DNA of 64,000 nt from JARIHC01 sp035692985 (GTDB lineage Bacteria; Patescibacteriota; Saccharimonadia; Saccharimonadales; UBA4665): positions 186,001 to 250,000 of the forward strand of contig DASSHG010000009.1 of the NCBI GenBank assembly GCA_035692985.1. The letters run 5' to 3'. Positions 25,025 through 33,358 of this stretch are shown piece after piece; position 1 is the stretch's first letter, and the number at the start of each line of letters is the position of its first letter. Under the pieces are notes generated by a model. It saw nothing but the letters and a program-made list of their open reading frames with translations, had not been told where the DNA came from and did no database searches. A program made the translations under genes and the position numbers.

Positions 25025-25900
25025 ATGCCGGAATTACCAGAAGTCGAGACCGTAAGGATTGGATTGGCCAAATTGCTGCCAGGGCGCCAGGTCAAAGCCG
25101 TGGATTTTGATTGGCCGAAATCGTTTCCGAACGCGCCGGCCGATGTGAAGCGGTTTGTCGTGGGCGCCAGGGTCGTGGAAGTGCGACGGCGCGCCAAGGT
25201 GTTATTGATAGAGTTGTCCAGTAAATATTCGCTGGTTGTGCACCTGAAGATGACCGGCCAGTTAGTGTTCGCGTCGCCGACTGAGCGGTTCGGAGCGGGG
25301 CATCCGAACGATTCGCTAATAGGCAAGTTGCCGGATCGCTCAACCCGCGTGACACTTGTATTTGCCGATGGCAGCCGGTTGTTTTTCAACGACCAACGCA
25401 AGTTCGGCTGGATGCGGCTGATCCCAACCGCCGAGGTGGTCAATCTGGACTTTTTCAAGAAAGTCGGACCGGAGCCGCTCGCCGACGATTTTGGTTGGCG
25501 CCAGCTGCGCGAACGGCTCATGCGCCGTAAAAACACTAACGTAAAAGCGGCCTTGCTGGACCAGACGGTGGTGGCCGGCGTAGGCAATATTTATGCCGAC
25601 GAGGCGCTGTGGGGCGCCCGACTGCACCCCGCCACGCTGATTCGCGACATCTCAGCGGTCAAATTCCACAAGCTGTATGATGAGCTGGTGTATGTCTTGA
25701 AATTATCGATAGAAAAAGGCGGTTCGTCCGACCGCAATTACGTGAATGCCGAGGGCAAAAAGGGCAGCTACATCAGCTTTGCCCGCGTTTTCCGGCGCGA
25801 GGGCCAGCCCTGCCCGCGCTGCGGCCGCACTATCGAGAAGATCCGCGTTGCCGGCCGAGGCACTCATATTTGCCCGCATTGCCAGAGGTTGCCGAAATGA
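25025..25900 (+). CDS. mutM: formamidopyrimidine-DNA glycosylase
   Basis: 291 aa. Removes 8-oxoguanine and Fapy lesions and nicks the abasic site. The mature N-terminus P-E-L-P-E-V-E provides the catalytic Pro and Glu, and the conserved Lys lies in R-R-R-A-K-V-L-L. The C-terminal zinc finger is complete (C-P-R-C and C-P-H-C), unlike the metal sites lost elsewhere in this window. Its final codons overlap the holA start as ATGA. Confidence 0.97.
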   Translation: MPELPEVETVRIGLAKLLPGRQVKAVDFDWPKSFPNAPADVKRFVVGARVVEVRRRAKVLLIELSSKYSLVVHLKMTGQLVFASPTERFGAGHPNDSLIGKLPDRSTRVTLVFADGSRLFFNDQRKFGWMRLIPTAEVVNLDFFKKVGPEPLADDFGWRQLRERLMRRKNTNVKAALLDQTVVAGVGNIYADEALWGARLHPATLIRDISAVKFHKLYDELVYVLKLSIEKGGSSDRNYVNAEGKKGSYISFARVFRREGQPCPRCGRTIEKIRVAGRGTHICPHCQRLPK

Positions 25901-26814
25901 TCATCACGCTGACCGGCGAAAACAGCTTTGGCTTGCAAGGGGAGCTGGATAAGATCGTCAAAAGTTTCGTCAAACAGCATGGCGACCTGGCGTTAGAGAG
26001 GGTTGACGGCGAGGAAGCAGAATTTGAAAAAATCCGTGAAGTCGTGAGCAGTCTGCCGTTCCTAGCGAGCGAAAAGTTAGTCATTTTACGGGCGCCGGGT
26101 ACAAATAAGCAATTCACGGAGCAGGCTGAACAAATTTTGGCTGAGGCGCCGGAAACCAATGACGTGGTGCTGGTTGAACCAAAGCTGGATAAGCGCACAG
26201 CTTATTATAAATACCTCAAAAAAGAGACCGATTTTAGGGAATTTCCAGAGCTGGACCAGTTCGGTTTGGCCAATTGGCTGGTCCAGGCCGCCAAGGTTGC
26301 CAACGGCTCACTCAGCCAAGCCGACGCCCGTTACCTGGTTGAGCGGGTCGGGGCCAACCAGCAATTATTATCCAACGAGCTGGACAAGCTGCTGCTTTAT
26401 GATTCAAAAATTGACCGCCGCACAATTGATTTACTCACCGAACCGGCGCCGCAGAGTACTATCTTCCAGTTGCTGGAAGCGGCCTTTGCCGGCCGCACAA
26501 AAACTGTATTGAAATTGTATGCTGAACAACGAGCCCAAAAAGTTGAGCCGGCACAGATCATCGCTATGCTGGCCTGGCAGTTGCATGTGTTGGCCATCGT
26601 TAAAGCCGCTGGCGACCGATCGTCCGAAATTATTGCCAAAGAGGCCAAACTCAATCCGTTCGTAGTACGTAAAAGCCAGGGCATTGCCCGTAATCTAACA
26701 CTGTCAGAACTCAAAAAACTGGTCAGCGATCTTTTAAAAATCGACATCGCAATGAAACGCACAGCTATAGACGCCGACGAGGCGCTGCAGCACTACCTGA
26801 TGACGCTAGCCTAA
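25897..26814 (+). CDS. holA: DNA polymerase III delta subunit
   Basis: 305 aa from ATG 25897, which overlaps the mutM stop (ATGA). The frame continues upstream into mutM, but those residues repeat MutM composition in another frame. Starts with a mini-ATPase-like region (I-T-L-T-G-E-N-S-F), has the E-L-D-K-L-x-L-Y segment near residue 165, and ends in a helical collar domain. Delta opens the beta clamp within the clamp loader. No Walker motif is expected or seen. Confidence 0.9.
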   Translation: MIITLTGENSFGLQGELDKIVKSFVKQHGDLALERVDGEEAEFEKIREVVSSLPFLASEKLVILRAPGTNKQFTEQAEQILAEAPETNDVVLVEPKLDKRTAYYKYLKKETDFREFPELDQFGLANWLVQAAKVANGSLSQADARYLVERVGANQQLLSNELDKLLLYDSKIDRRTIDLLTEPAPQSTIFQLLEAAFAGRTKTVLKLYAEQRAQKVEPAQIIAMLAWQLHVLAIVKAAGDRSSEIIAKEAKLNPFVVRKSQGIARNLTLSELKKLVSDLLKIDIAMKRTAIDADEALQHYLMTLA

Positions 26815-26815
26815 G

Positions 26816-27166
26816 TTACTTCTTAGTGGTAGGAGCCTTTTTGGCTGGGGTCTTTTTTGGCGTTGTTTTCTTCGCTGCAGGCTTGGCGGCCGGAGCTTTC
26901 TTAGCCGAAGCCTTGCTGGGTTTCACACCGGCGGCTTTAGCTTTGGCGGCGGCGCGCTTCTTCAGGCGGGCGGCCTTGTTCTTGTGGATGACGCCTTTTT
27001 TGGCGGCCGTGTCCAGCTTGCTCTGGGCGCTGCTCAGTGACTGGGCAGACGGTTTGGCACCAAATAACTTTAGCGCGCTTTTGAAATTACGCTTGGTCTT
27101 GCTGTTACGGGCGCCGGCTTTGCGGGCGGTACGGACACGTTTTTTGGCTGATTGGATAATCGGCAT
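26816..27166 (-). CDS. rpsT: 30S ribosomal protein S20 with Ala/Lys tail
   Basis: 116 aa. The first 85-90 residues are a normal S20 (M-P-I-I-x-S-A-K-K-R-V-R, three-helix bundle binding 16S rRNA). The last 30 are Lys/Ala/Pro repeats of the A-K-K-(A/T)-P type, a disordered basic extension not present in most S20. An AAGGA lies about 12 nt before the ATG, further than usual. Ends one base from holA. The opposite-strand frame of similar length is a shadow. Confidence 0.95.
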   Translation of the reverse strand: MPIIQSAKKRVRTARKAGARNSKTKRNFKSALKLFGAKPSAQSLSSAQSKLDTAAKKGVIHKNKAARLKKRAAAKAKAAGVKPSKASAKKAPAAKPAAKKTTPKKTPAKKAPTTKK

Positions 27167-27215
27167 CGGGTAAAAAATCCTTACTACTTAATGGCTATTA
27201 AATTGTCGAAGCTCA

Positions 27216-27244
27216 ACTATACAGAGGCCGTCCCGATTTGTAAA
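27216..27244 (-). promoter_or_regulatory. rpsT promoter
   Basis: Minus strand TTTACA (27244-27239), 17-bp spacer and TATAGT (27221-27216). The predicted leader is about 43 nt; S20 synthesis is autoregulated in other bacteria. Confidence 0.65.
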
Positions 27245-27323
27245 GAGGTGGACAAGGGAAAGCGTTTATGGTAGTCTGAAAACTAACAGCACCTCAAATA
27301 AAAAACCCTAAAAATAAAACAAT

Positions 27324-28895
27324 ATGGACAGTGCTAAAAAACAGCTCGCCGACCGGCTAAAATCCGCTAACAATATTTTGGTGACGGTTAGCCGCGACCC
27401 GTCTATTGACCAACTAGCGGCCTGTTTAGGTTTGACGCTGTTGCTGAACAAGCTCAACAAGCACTCGGTGGCCGTTTTTAGCGGCCAGGTGCCGTCGACC
27501 ATGGAATTCCTCAAGCCGCAGGAAACCCTGGAAAAGACCACTGATTCGCTGCGCGATTTTATTATCGCGCTCGATAAAGACAAGGCCGACAAACTGCGCT
27601 ACAAAGTAGAAGATAACGTGGTGCGTATCTTCATCACCCCTTATAAAACGTCGATCGGCCAGGAAGACTTGGAATTCAGCCAAGGGGATTTTAATGTCGA
27701 TGTAGTTATCGCGCTGGGCGTCAGGAAACAGGAAGACCTGGACGAGGCGATTACCGCCCACGGCCGGATCCTGCACGATGCCACGGTGGCCAGCATCAAC
27801 TTGTCAAACGATGGCAGCAGCCTGGGAACCATCAGCTGGAATGATGCGCAGGCCAGCAGTTTGAGCGAATTAGTAACTGACCTGGCGCAGCTGCTCGGCG
27901 ACAAACTGCTCGATAACCAGATAGCCACGGCGTTGCTGACCGGCATCGTGGCCGAGACCGACCGGTTTAGCAATGATAAGACTAGCTCGCAGACTATGAA
28001 CGCCAGTTCGACCCTAATGGCCGCTGGTGCTAACCAGCAATTGGTGGCAACCAAACTGGAAGAATCGGAAAAGCCGCCGCAGCCGCAGCAGGGCTCGGGA
28101 CCGGACGGCAACAAATCTGGTAAAGGCAAGGCTGCTGGTAAATCCAAAGCTGACCCCAGTACATTGAGTATCTCCCACGACGGGCAAGGAAGTGAAAATA
28201 GCAAGCCGCAGGGACCGGAATTGCCGGCACCACAGCCTCCAGCGCCGCCCCCCCCGAAACCGCCGCAGAGCAATCTGCAGCCCGGCGCTAAATTGGTTAC
28301 CGAACCGCCGTCGATGGGCGGCTCGCTGACCGCTAATAGCGTGCCGGAAGGACTGGATCCGATAACTGATCCCATGAGTATGCCTCAAAACGACACCAGC
28401 CAGCTACTCAGCCGGCAGTCTCCTCCAGCACAGGCGCCAGCGCCATTTTCACCACCCCCGCCATCTTTTTCTCCACCGCCGGCTCCCGTGTTCACGCCGC
28501 CACCCGCGCAACCGCCAGAGGTGCCAGCGCCGCAAGGCCCGCAAACGCTTACGGAAATTGAGAAATCGGTGCACAGCCCGCACGCTGACGCCAAGCAGCT
28601 TGACACCGCCCGCGACGAAGTTAACCAGGCATTAAAAGACAGCGTTGACCCCACGCCGGCCCCTATCCAGGCGCTCAATGCCCAGCAACTCGGCGAAAAA
28701 TTGCACCCTGACGGTTCGCCGCCGCCGATCCAGTCTTCTACGGCGCCCGTCCTGCCGCTTGGCGCGCCATCGCCGGAATCTTCCGATACTACTCCTCAAA
28801 AAGCTCCGCCCGTGCCCCCGCCGCTACCGCCGCAAGCGATCAATAAAGCCGCGGAGCCGCAAACTCCTCCGAACCAGCCGCCGCCGGCCCTGTAA
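27324..28895 (+). CDS. DHH-like protein with long proline-rich tail
   Basis: 523 aa. Residues 1-245 resemble the N-terminal domain of DHH phosphoesterases (nanoRNase/RecJ group), but the usual first motif H-x-x-P-D-x-D is replaced by S-R-D-P-S-I-D and the DHH triplet is not found, so hydrolysis is doubtful. Residues 250-523 are Pro/Gln/Ala-rich and disordered, with P-P-P and P-A-P runs. It may be a nucleotide-binding or scaffolding derivative. A TAAAAA run before the ATG is only a weak -10. Confidence 0.65.
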   Translation: MDSAKKQLADRLKSANNILVTVSRDPSIDQLAACLGLTLLLNKLNKHSVAVFSGQVPSTMEFLKPQETLEKTTDSLRDFIIALDKDKADKLRYKVEDNVVRIFITPYKTSIGQEDLEFSQGDFNVDVVIALGVRKQEDLDEAITAHGRILHDATVASINLSNDGSSLGTISWNDAQASSLSELVTDLAQLLGDKLLDNQIATALLTGIVAETDRFSNDKTSSQTMNASSTLMAAGANQQLVATKLEESEKPPQPQQGSGPDGNKSGKGKAAGKSKADPSTLSISHDGQGSENSKPQGPELPAPQPPAPPPPKPPQSNLQPGAKLVTEPPSMGGSLTANSVPEGLDPITDPMSMPQNDTSQLLSRQSPPAQAPAPFSPPPPSFSPPPAPVFTPPPAQPPEVPAPQGPQTLTEIEKSVHSPHADAKQLDTARDEVNQALKDSVDPTPAPIQALNAQQLGEKLHPDGSPPPIQSSTAPVLPLGAPSPESSDTTPQKAPPVPPPLPPQAINKAAEPQTPPNQPPPAL

Positions 28896-28930
28896 ACCAC
28901 CTAAACTGCCGCCTGCGCTACACTAAAGGC

Positions 28931-29629
28931 ATGAAAGGTATGCTTTTAGTGGATAAACCAGCCAGCTGGACCAGTTTTGACGTGGTGAATTACGTGCGCA
29001 AGATGGTCGCCCAGGCGGAGGGAAAACCCCCACGTCAGGTAAAAGTAGGCCACACCGGTACGCTGGATCCCTTTGCAACTGGATTGCTGGTTCTGCTCAT
29101 CGGCAAAGAATACACTCGGAAGGCCGGGGAACTGTCCAAATTGGATAAAACCTACGAAGTAACCATGCGGCTCGGCCAAACCAGCTCAACCGGCGATCCC
29201 GAAGGAGAGATTACGCCTATTTCGGACAAGTGGCCAGTCGAAACCGCTATCACTGAGACGCTGAAAAAATTCACGGGTACCATTGAGCAAACGCCACCGG
29301 CCTACTCAGCCATCAAGATTAATGGCCAACGCGCTTACAAGCTGGCCCGGGCAGGCAAGGAAGTCAAACTCGAGCCCCGTCAAGTGACGATTAACAGGCT
29401 AGAATTGGTCGAGTACAACTATCCCGATGTCAAACTGATTGCCGATGTTTCCTCCGGCACCTACGTCCGGTCGCTCGTGGAGGATATTGGCGAAGCTCTG
29501 GGTACTGGCGCCTATACGATAGAGCTACGCCGCACAGACGTGGGTAATCTTCAAATTAGTAGGGCAGAATTGATAAAATACGTGAAAACGGAAAACATAC
29601 AAGAACCCGATTTAAAAAGTATGGCATAA
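28931..29629 (+). CDS. truB: tRNA pseudouridine(55) synthase
   Basis: 232 aa. Makes pseudouridine at position 55 of tRNA. The catalytic motif G-H-T-G-T-L-D-P (Asp) lies near residue 45, Y-E-V-T-M-R-L-G-x-x-T-x-T/S-G-D follows, and S-S-G-T-Y-V-R-S-L closes the core. The C-terminal PUA domain is missing, giving a minimal TruB. TACACT (28919-28924) ends 6 nt before the first ATG; a second ATG three codons on is possible. Confidence 0.95.
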   Translation: MKGMLLVDKPASWTSFDVVNYVRKMVAQAEGKPPRQVKVGHTGTLDPFATGLLVLLIGKEYTRKAGELSKLDKTYEVTMRLGQTSSTGDPEGEITPISDKWPVETAITETLKKFTGTIEQTPPAYSAIKINGQRAYKLARAGKEVKLEPRQVTINRLELVEYNYPDVKLIADVSSGTYVRSLVEDIGEALGTGAYTIELRRTDVGNLQISRAELIKYVKTENIQEPDLKSMA

Positions 29630-29636
29630 TGTATAT

Positions 29637-29909
29637 ATGGAAGACCCAAATAGCATTGATCATCTTGAACGACAGCTTCGGGAACCGAACGACATCATTC
29701 CTCTGTCATTAAAGGCTAAGGTTGGCCTTTTTGTTTTATCTGTACCTGGAGCGGTTAGCCTAGGCTCGGAAGTAATTAATCAAGGAACTGGAGATCTATT
29801 CCGTGACGCCTGGGCTGGATCCTGTGTAATGGGTGTGATTGTTCTTGGAGGCGGTGCCATTAAAGAGCTTTGGCAACGGAGAAACCCTGAACTAAAACAC
29901 GAGCTTTAA
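29637..29909 (+). CDS. small membrane protein, unknown
   Basis: 90 aa with two hydrophobic segments (about 28-46 and 60-77), charged ends and no Cys-based motif apart from one Cys in the second helix. Not recognised. CATAAT (29625-29630, overlapping the truB stop) ends 6 nt before the ATG. Codon use is more A/T-rich than truB. Confidence 0.6.
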   Translation: MEDPNSIDHLERQLREPNDIIPLSLKAKVGLFVLSVPGAVSLGSEVINQGTGDLFRDAWAGSCVMGVIVLGGGAIKELWQRRNPELKHEL

Positions 29910-29950
29910 CCGCTAGTATTGTGCTGAACACATTTTGGGTGGATAGGGGG

Positions 29951-29979
29951 TTGCGCACGATGGCGACATCTGTTAAAAT
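29951..29979 (+). promoter_or_regulatory. rpsO promoter
   Basis: TTGCGC (29951-29956), 17-bp spacer and TAAAAT (29974-29979), with TG in the extended -10 position. The -10 ends 8 nt before the chosen rpsO ATG. Confidence 0.6.
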
Positions 29980-29987
29980 GCTTGTAC

Positions 29988-30254
29988 ATGATTACGAGTG
30001 AGAAAAAAAGCGCAGCCATTAAGAACGCGCAGGAGCATAAAAACGACACGGGCGGTGCGAGTGCCCAGGTCGCCGTGCTGACTGAGCGTATCAAAGAGCT
30101 GACCGAACACTTGCAGACACATAAGCATGATTTCATGGCGCGGCGCGGGTTACTGCAGATGGTTGGCAAACGTCGCCGGTTGCTGCGTTACATCGCTAAT
30201 AAAGATAGCCAGACATATTTAGATCTCATCAAAAAACTTGGCATCCGCCGCTAA
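29988..30254 (+). CDS. rpsO: 30S ribosomal protein S15
   Basis: 88 aa, standard length, from ATG 29988 (M-I-T-S-E-K-K). Contains the T-G-G-A-S-A-Q-V-A-x-L-T-x-R-I segment and a basic R-R-x-L-L-x-x-I end. Binds the central domain of 16S rRNA. The rpsO-pnp order is conserved across many bacteria. Confidence 0.96.
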   Translation: MITSEKKSAAIKNAQEHKNDTGGASAQVAVLTERIKELTEHLQTHKHDFMARRGLLQMVGKRRRLLRYIANKDSQTYLDLIKKLGIRR

Positions 30255-30427
30255 GTGCCCAGACTACGTGCCTCGCATAGGCGAGACACCAAGCTTGTGC
30301 ACATTAAGAACAGAGGAGTATTCCTCGTCAGAGCCGCAGATATATAGCCCCGTATCATCACGCACAAGAGGTGCGCCGTATATTTGAACTCTGCCTGGGA
30401 ATGCCCGGATAGAAAGGAAATCCTGCA
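30255..30427 (+). promoter_or_regulatory. structured rpsO-pnp intergenic leader
   Basis: 173 bp without a gene. A hairpin pairs 30268-30276 with 30281-30289 (one internal mismatch, loop ATAG, no T-run), and further short hairpins follow, such as CGCAC-aagag-GTGCG near 30372. The pnp start has AAGGAA about 8 nt upstream. In enterobacteria the equivalent leader is where PNPase controls its own mRNA; the same role here is inference. Confidence 0.45.
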
Positions 30428-32584
30428 ATGGGACAACAAACAAATCAGCTAGGTAAAGAAATTATTAAAGTCGAGACCGAATTATGCGGTAAAACGCTTT
30501 CGCTCGAGGTTGGACGGGTCGGTTTTCGTACCTCCGCCTCCGTTATCGCGCGCTATGGCGATACCGTGGTGCTCGGTACCGCGATGGTCGGCAGCCGACC
30601 GATCAGCATGGATTATTTTCCGCTGAGCATAGACTACGAAGAAAAGATGTACGCTGCCGGTAAGATTAGCGGTTCGCGGTTCATAAAGCGTGAAGGGCGC
30701 CCGAGCGATGACGCCATCCTCATTAGCCGCCTGATTGACCGGCCGATCCGCCCGCTGTGGCCGAAGGGTTACCGTCACGAGGCGCAAGGCGTGGCTACCG
30801 TTTTGAGCATGGATCCGGATTTCCGTCCGGACATGATCGCTATGATTGCCATGAGCGCGGCCTTCGTTTTGAGCGGCGCGCCGTTTGACGGCCCGATCGC
30901 CGGCCTGCGCGTAGGCTACGACAAAGATGGTAAACTGGCGGCTTTCCTGTCGCTGGACCAGTTAGAAGAGGGCGGCTTGGATCTAGTGGTCGCCGGCACC
31001 AAAGACGGCGTCATGATGGTAGAAGCCGGCGCCAGCGAAGTAACTGAGGCCCAGGTGGCCGAGGGCATCGAATTTGCCTTTAAGGCTATGCAGCCGGCCA
31101 TAAAATTGCAACAAGAACTGATTGAGAAAGTTGGCGTCACCAAGCAGGAATATGAACTGAGCCTGCCCGATCCCGAAATCCAAACTGCTGTTGACGAGTG
31201 GCTGGAAGGCAAACTGGGCGAAGATTTGCGCAAGCCGTATCCGGAACGCAACGTGCTGGTACAGCAACTCCGCGATGAAATGCTAGACACCTTCAAAGAA
31301 AAGCTGGGCGAAGAGGAATTTACGGAATTCCACAGTCATTACCATGATGCTTTCCAGCTGGCACTGCATAAAGACGCCCGCAAGGGCATCGTGGAAGACA
31401 GTACGCGCCCCGATGGTCGTAAGTTAACAGAGGTACGGCCACTGGAAAGTGAGATTGGGCTGTTGCCGCGGGCCCACGGCTCCAGCGTCTTTACACGCGG
31501 CCTGACGCAGGCCTTGAATATCGTGACACTGGCACCGACCAGCTTCGCGCAGCTGGTTGATACTATGGAAAAAGAGGGCGAACGCCGCTATCTGCATCAC
31601 TACAACGCCCCGGGCTACACCGTCGGTGAAGTTAAGCGTTTAGGCAGTGCCGGCCGCCGCGAAATCGGCCACGGCTATCTGGCTGAGCGGGCTTTGACGG
31701 CTGTCTTGCCAAGCGAGGCCGAGTTCCCGTATGTCATCCGCTCCGTTACCGAAATTATGTCCCAGAACGGCTCGACCAGTATGGCCGCCACTTGTTCCAG
31801 CTGCATGGCGCTGATGGACGCCGGTGTGCCTTTGAAAGCCCCAGTCAGTGGCATTGCCATGGGCCTGATGATGGACGGTGACAAACCGTACGTTCTGAGC
31901 GACATCGCCGATGCCGAGGATTTTGCCGGCGACATGGACTTCAAGGTCGCTGGTACCGCTAAAGGCATCACGGCGTTGCAGATGGACATGAAAGTCCACG
32001 GTTTGCCGGTGGAGATCCTGCGCAAAGCTCTCGATCAAGGTAAAGACGGCCGGGCGCACATCCTGGAGCATATGCTGACGACCATCAGTAAGCCGAAAGA
32101 TGAAATCAGTCCGTTCGCGCCGCAAGTGGAATCCATCCAGATTAATCCGGATAAGATCCGCGAAGTGATTGGCAAAGGCGGCGAGACCATCCAGAAGATT
32201 ACCGGCGAGACCGGCGCTACCATCGATATTAAAGACGACGGCACGATTATGATCGCCAGCCCGGATGCCGACAGTATTAATGCGGCTAAGCAGCAGATCC
32301 AAGACATCGTGGCCGAGCCGGAAGTCGGCAAAATCTACCGCGACAAACCAGTGGTCAGCGTGATGGATTTCGGTGCCTTCGTGCAGATTATGCCGGGCAA
32401 AGACGGCCTGGTTCACATCAGCGAACTGTCTGAGGAGCGGGTCGGCAAGACCAGCGACGTCGTTAAAGAAGGCGATAAAGTAGACGTCAAATTGGTTGCT
32501 ATAGATGACCGCGGCCGCCTGCAACTATCCATGAAAGCCGTCAAACGCGACCAAGAGAAGAAGAAAGATGAAAAAGCTTCATAA
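30428..32584 (+). CDS. pnp: polyribonucleotide nucleotidyltransferase (PNPase)
   Basis: 718 aa, full length. Two RNase PH-like domains (about 15-145 and 325-550) around a helical linker, then KH (about 565-625, I-G-K-G-G-E-T-I) and S1 (about 635-705, V-x-D-F-G-A-F-V-x-I) RNA-binding domains. Trimeric phosphorolytic 3'-5' exoribonuclease. It follows rpsO and overlaps the next small gene by 17 bp. With RNase J and Orn it makes a full set of mRNA decay enzymes in this window. Confidence 0.97.
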   Translation: MGQQTNQLGKEIIKVETELCGKTLSLEVGRVGFRTSASVIARYGDTVVLGTAMVGSRPISMDYFPLSIDYEEKMYAAGKISGSRFIKREGRPSDDAILISRLIDRPIRPLWPKGYRHEAQGVATVLSMDPDFRPDMIAMIAMSAAFVLSGAPFDGPIAGLRVGYDKDGKLAAFLSLDQLEEGGLDLVVAGTKDGVMMVEAGASEVTEAQVAEGIEFAFKAMQPAIKLQQELIEKVGVTKQEYELSLPDPEIQTAVDEWLEGKLGEDLRKPYPERNVLVQQLRDEMLDTFKEKLGEEEFTEFHSHYHDAFQLALHKDARKGIVEDSTRPDGRKLTEVRPLESEIGLLPRAHGSSVFTRGLTQALNIVTLAPTSFAQLVDTMEKEGERRYLHHYNAPGYTVGEVKRLGSAGRREIGHGYLAERALTAVLPSEAEFPYVIRSVTEIMSQNGSTSMAATCSSCMALMDAGVPLKAPVSGIAMGLMMDGDKPYVLSDIADAEDFAGDMDFKVAGTAKGITALQMDMKVHGLPVEILRKALDQGKDGRAHILEHMLTTISKPKDEISPFAPQVESIQINPDKIREVIGKGGETIQKITGETGATIDIKDDGTIMIASPDADSINAAKQQIQDIVAEPEVGKIYRDKPVVSVMDFGAFVQIMPGKDGLVHISELSEERVGKTSDVVKEGDKVDVKLVAIDDRGRLQLSMKAVKRDQEKKKDEKAS

Positions 32585-32780
32585 CTGGCACCAGTCTAAG
32601 TTAGGATTGCTAATTTTCAGCCTGATTGAGTTGGGCGTAGCCTACGGCTTCGCCAGCTTGGCCATCGACCGCGGCGGCTTGTGGTGGTATCTGTTGGCTC
32701 TAATTTTTCTGGTCGGCGCTTTACAAAATTTGTTCAAGTTAATCGAAAAATTCATAAATGGCAAAGACAAAGCAAAATAA
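32568..32780 (+). CDS. two-helix small membrane protein, unknown
   Basis: 70 aa with two hydrophobic segments (about 12-30 and 37-55), a Trp-rich link (G-G-L-W-W-Y) and a Lys-rich end. Overlaps pnp at its start (17 bp) and udg at its end (23 bp), so it is read from the pnp transcript. Family not recognised. Confidence 0.65.
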   Translation: MKKLHNWHQSKLGLLIFSLIELGVAYGFASLAIDRGGLWWYLLALIFLVGALQNLFKLIEKFINGKDKAK

Positions 32781-33333
32781 GCTGGACAATATCAAGCAGA
32801 AGATCCTGGATGACAAGGTCACGCCGGAGCTGGCGGCTGGCGCCACGCAATTAGTGTTCGGCGCTGGTAATCCGGACGCCGAGATTGTATTCATCGGCGA
32901 GGCGCCGGGCAAGCAGGAAGATCTGAAGGGCGAACCGTTCGTTGGTGCGGCCGGCAAGTTCCTGAACGAAATGCTGGAGATGATCGGCCTGGAGCGCAAG
33001 GACATCTATATCACCAACATAGTCAAATACCGGCCGCCGAATAACCGCGACCCGCACCCCGAAGAAAAACAGGAATTCATGAAATATCTGGAATCCCAAT
33101 TAGAGATAATTCAGCCCAAGCTGGTGGTCACGCTAGGCCGCCACAGCTTGAATTGTTTCTTGCCGGATTTGAGTATTAGCAAGTGCCATGGCCAGGCTAA
33201 AAGATACCAGGGGCGGGTGTACCTCCCTTTGTTTCATCCAGCAGCAGCATTGTATAACGGCGGTATGCGCCAGACACTGATTGACGATTTCGCGCTGATC
33301 CCAGCCATTTTAGAGAAAATTACAAAACCTTAA
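32758..33333 (+). CDS. family 4 uracil-DNA glycosylase without the Fe-S cysteines
   Basis: 191 aa. The family 4 signature G-E-A-P-G-x-x-E-D, P-F-V-G-A-A-G and the late H-P-A-A motif are present, so it should remove uracil from DNA. Family 4 enzymes normally hold a 4Fe-4S cluster through four Cys: a CxxC near the N-terminus, one in K-C-R-P-P and one 16 residues later. Here the N-terminal pair is absent, K-Y-R-P-P has Tyr91, and Phe107 takes the fourth place. The cluster therefore cannot form in the usual way. Confidence 0.9.
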   Translation: MAKTKQNKLDNIKQKILDDKVTPELAAGATQLVFGAGNPDAEIVFIGEAPGKQEDLKGEPFVGAAGKFLNEMLEMIGLERKDIYITNIVKYRPPNNRDPHPEEKQEFMKYLESQLEIIQPKLVVTLGRHSLNCFLPDLSISKCHGQAKRYQGRVYLPLFHPAAALYNGGMRQTLIDDFALIPAILEKITKP

Positions 33334-33358
33334 TTAATAAGCATAAGGAGAAAATTTT

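Noticed and set aside
25003..25587. 5' part of a 273-codon minus-strand frame over mutM
   Set aside because: It is antisense to the well-supported mutM and its composition is Ser/Thr/Arg-rich noise. Only the last 78 codons (24766-25002) look like a protein and have a promoter.
26826..27173. 115-codon plus-strand hydrophobic frame opposite rpsT
   Set aside because: Antisense of the Lys/Ala-rich S20 gene, which gives Phe/Leu/Ala runs by itself.
31640..32524. 294-codon minus-strand frame inside pnp
   Set aside because: Shadow of the conserved pnp sequence; His/Asp/Phe-rich composition typical of antisense reading.
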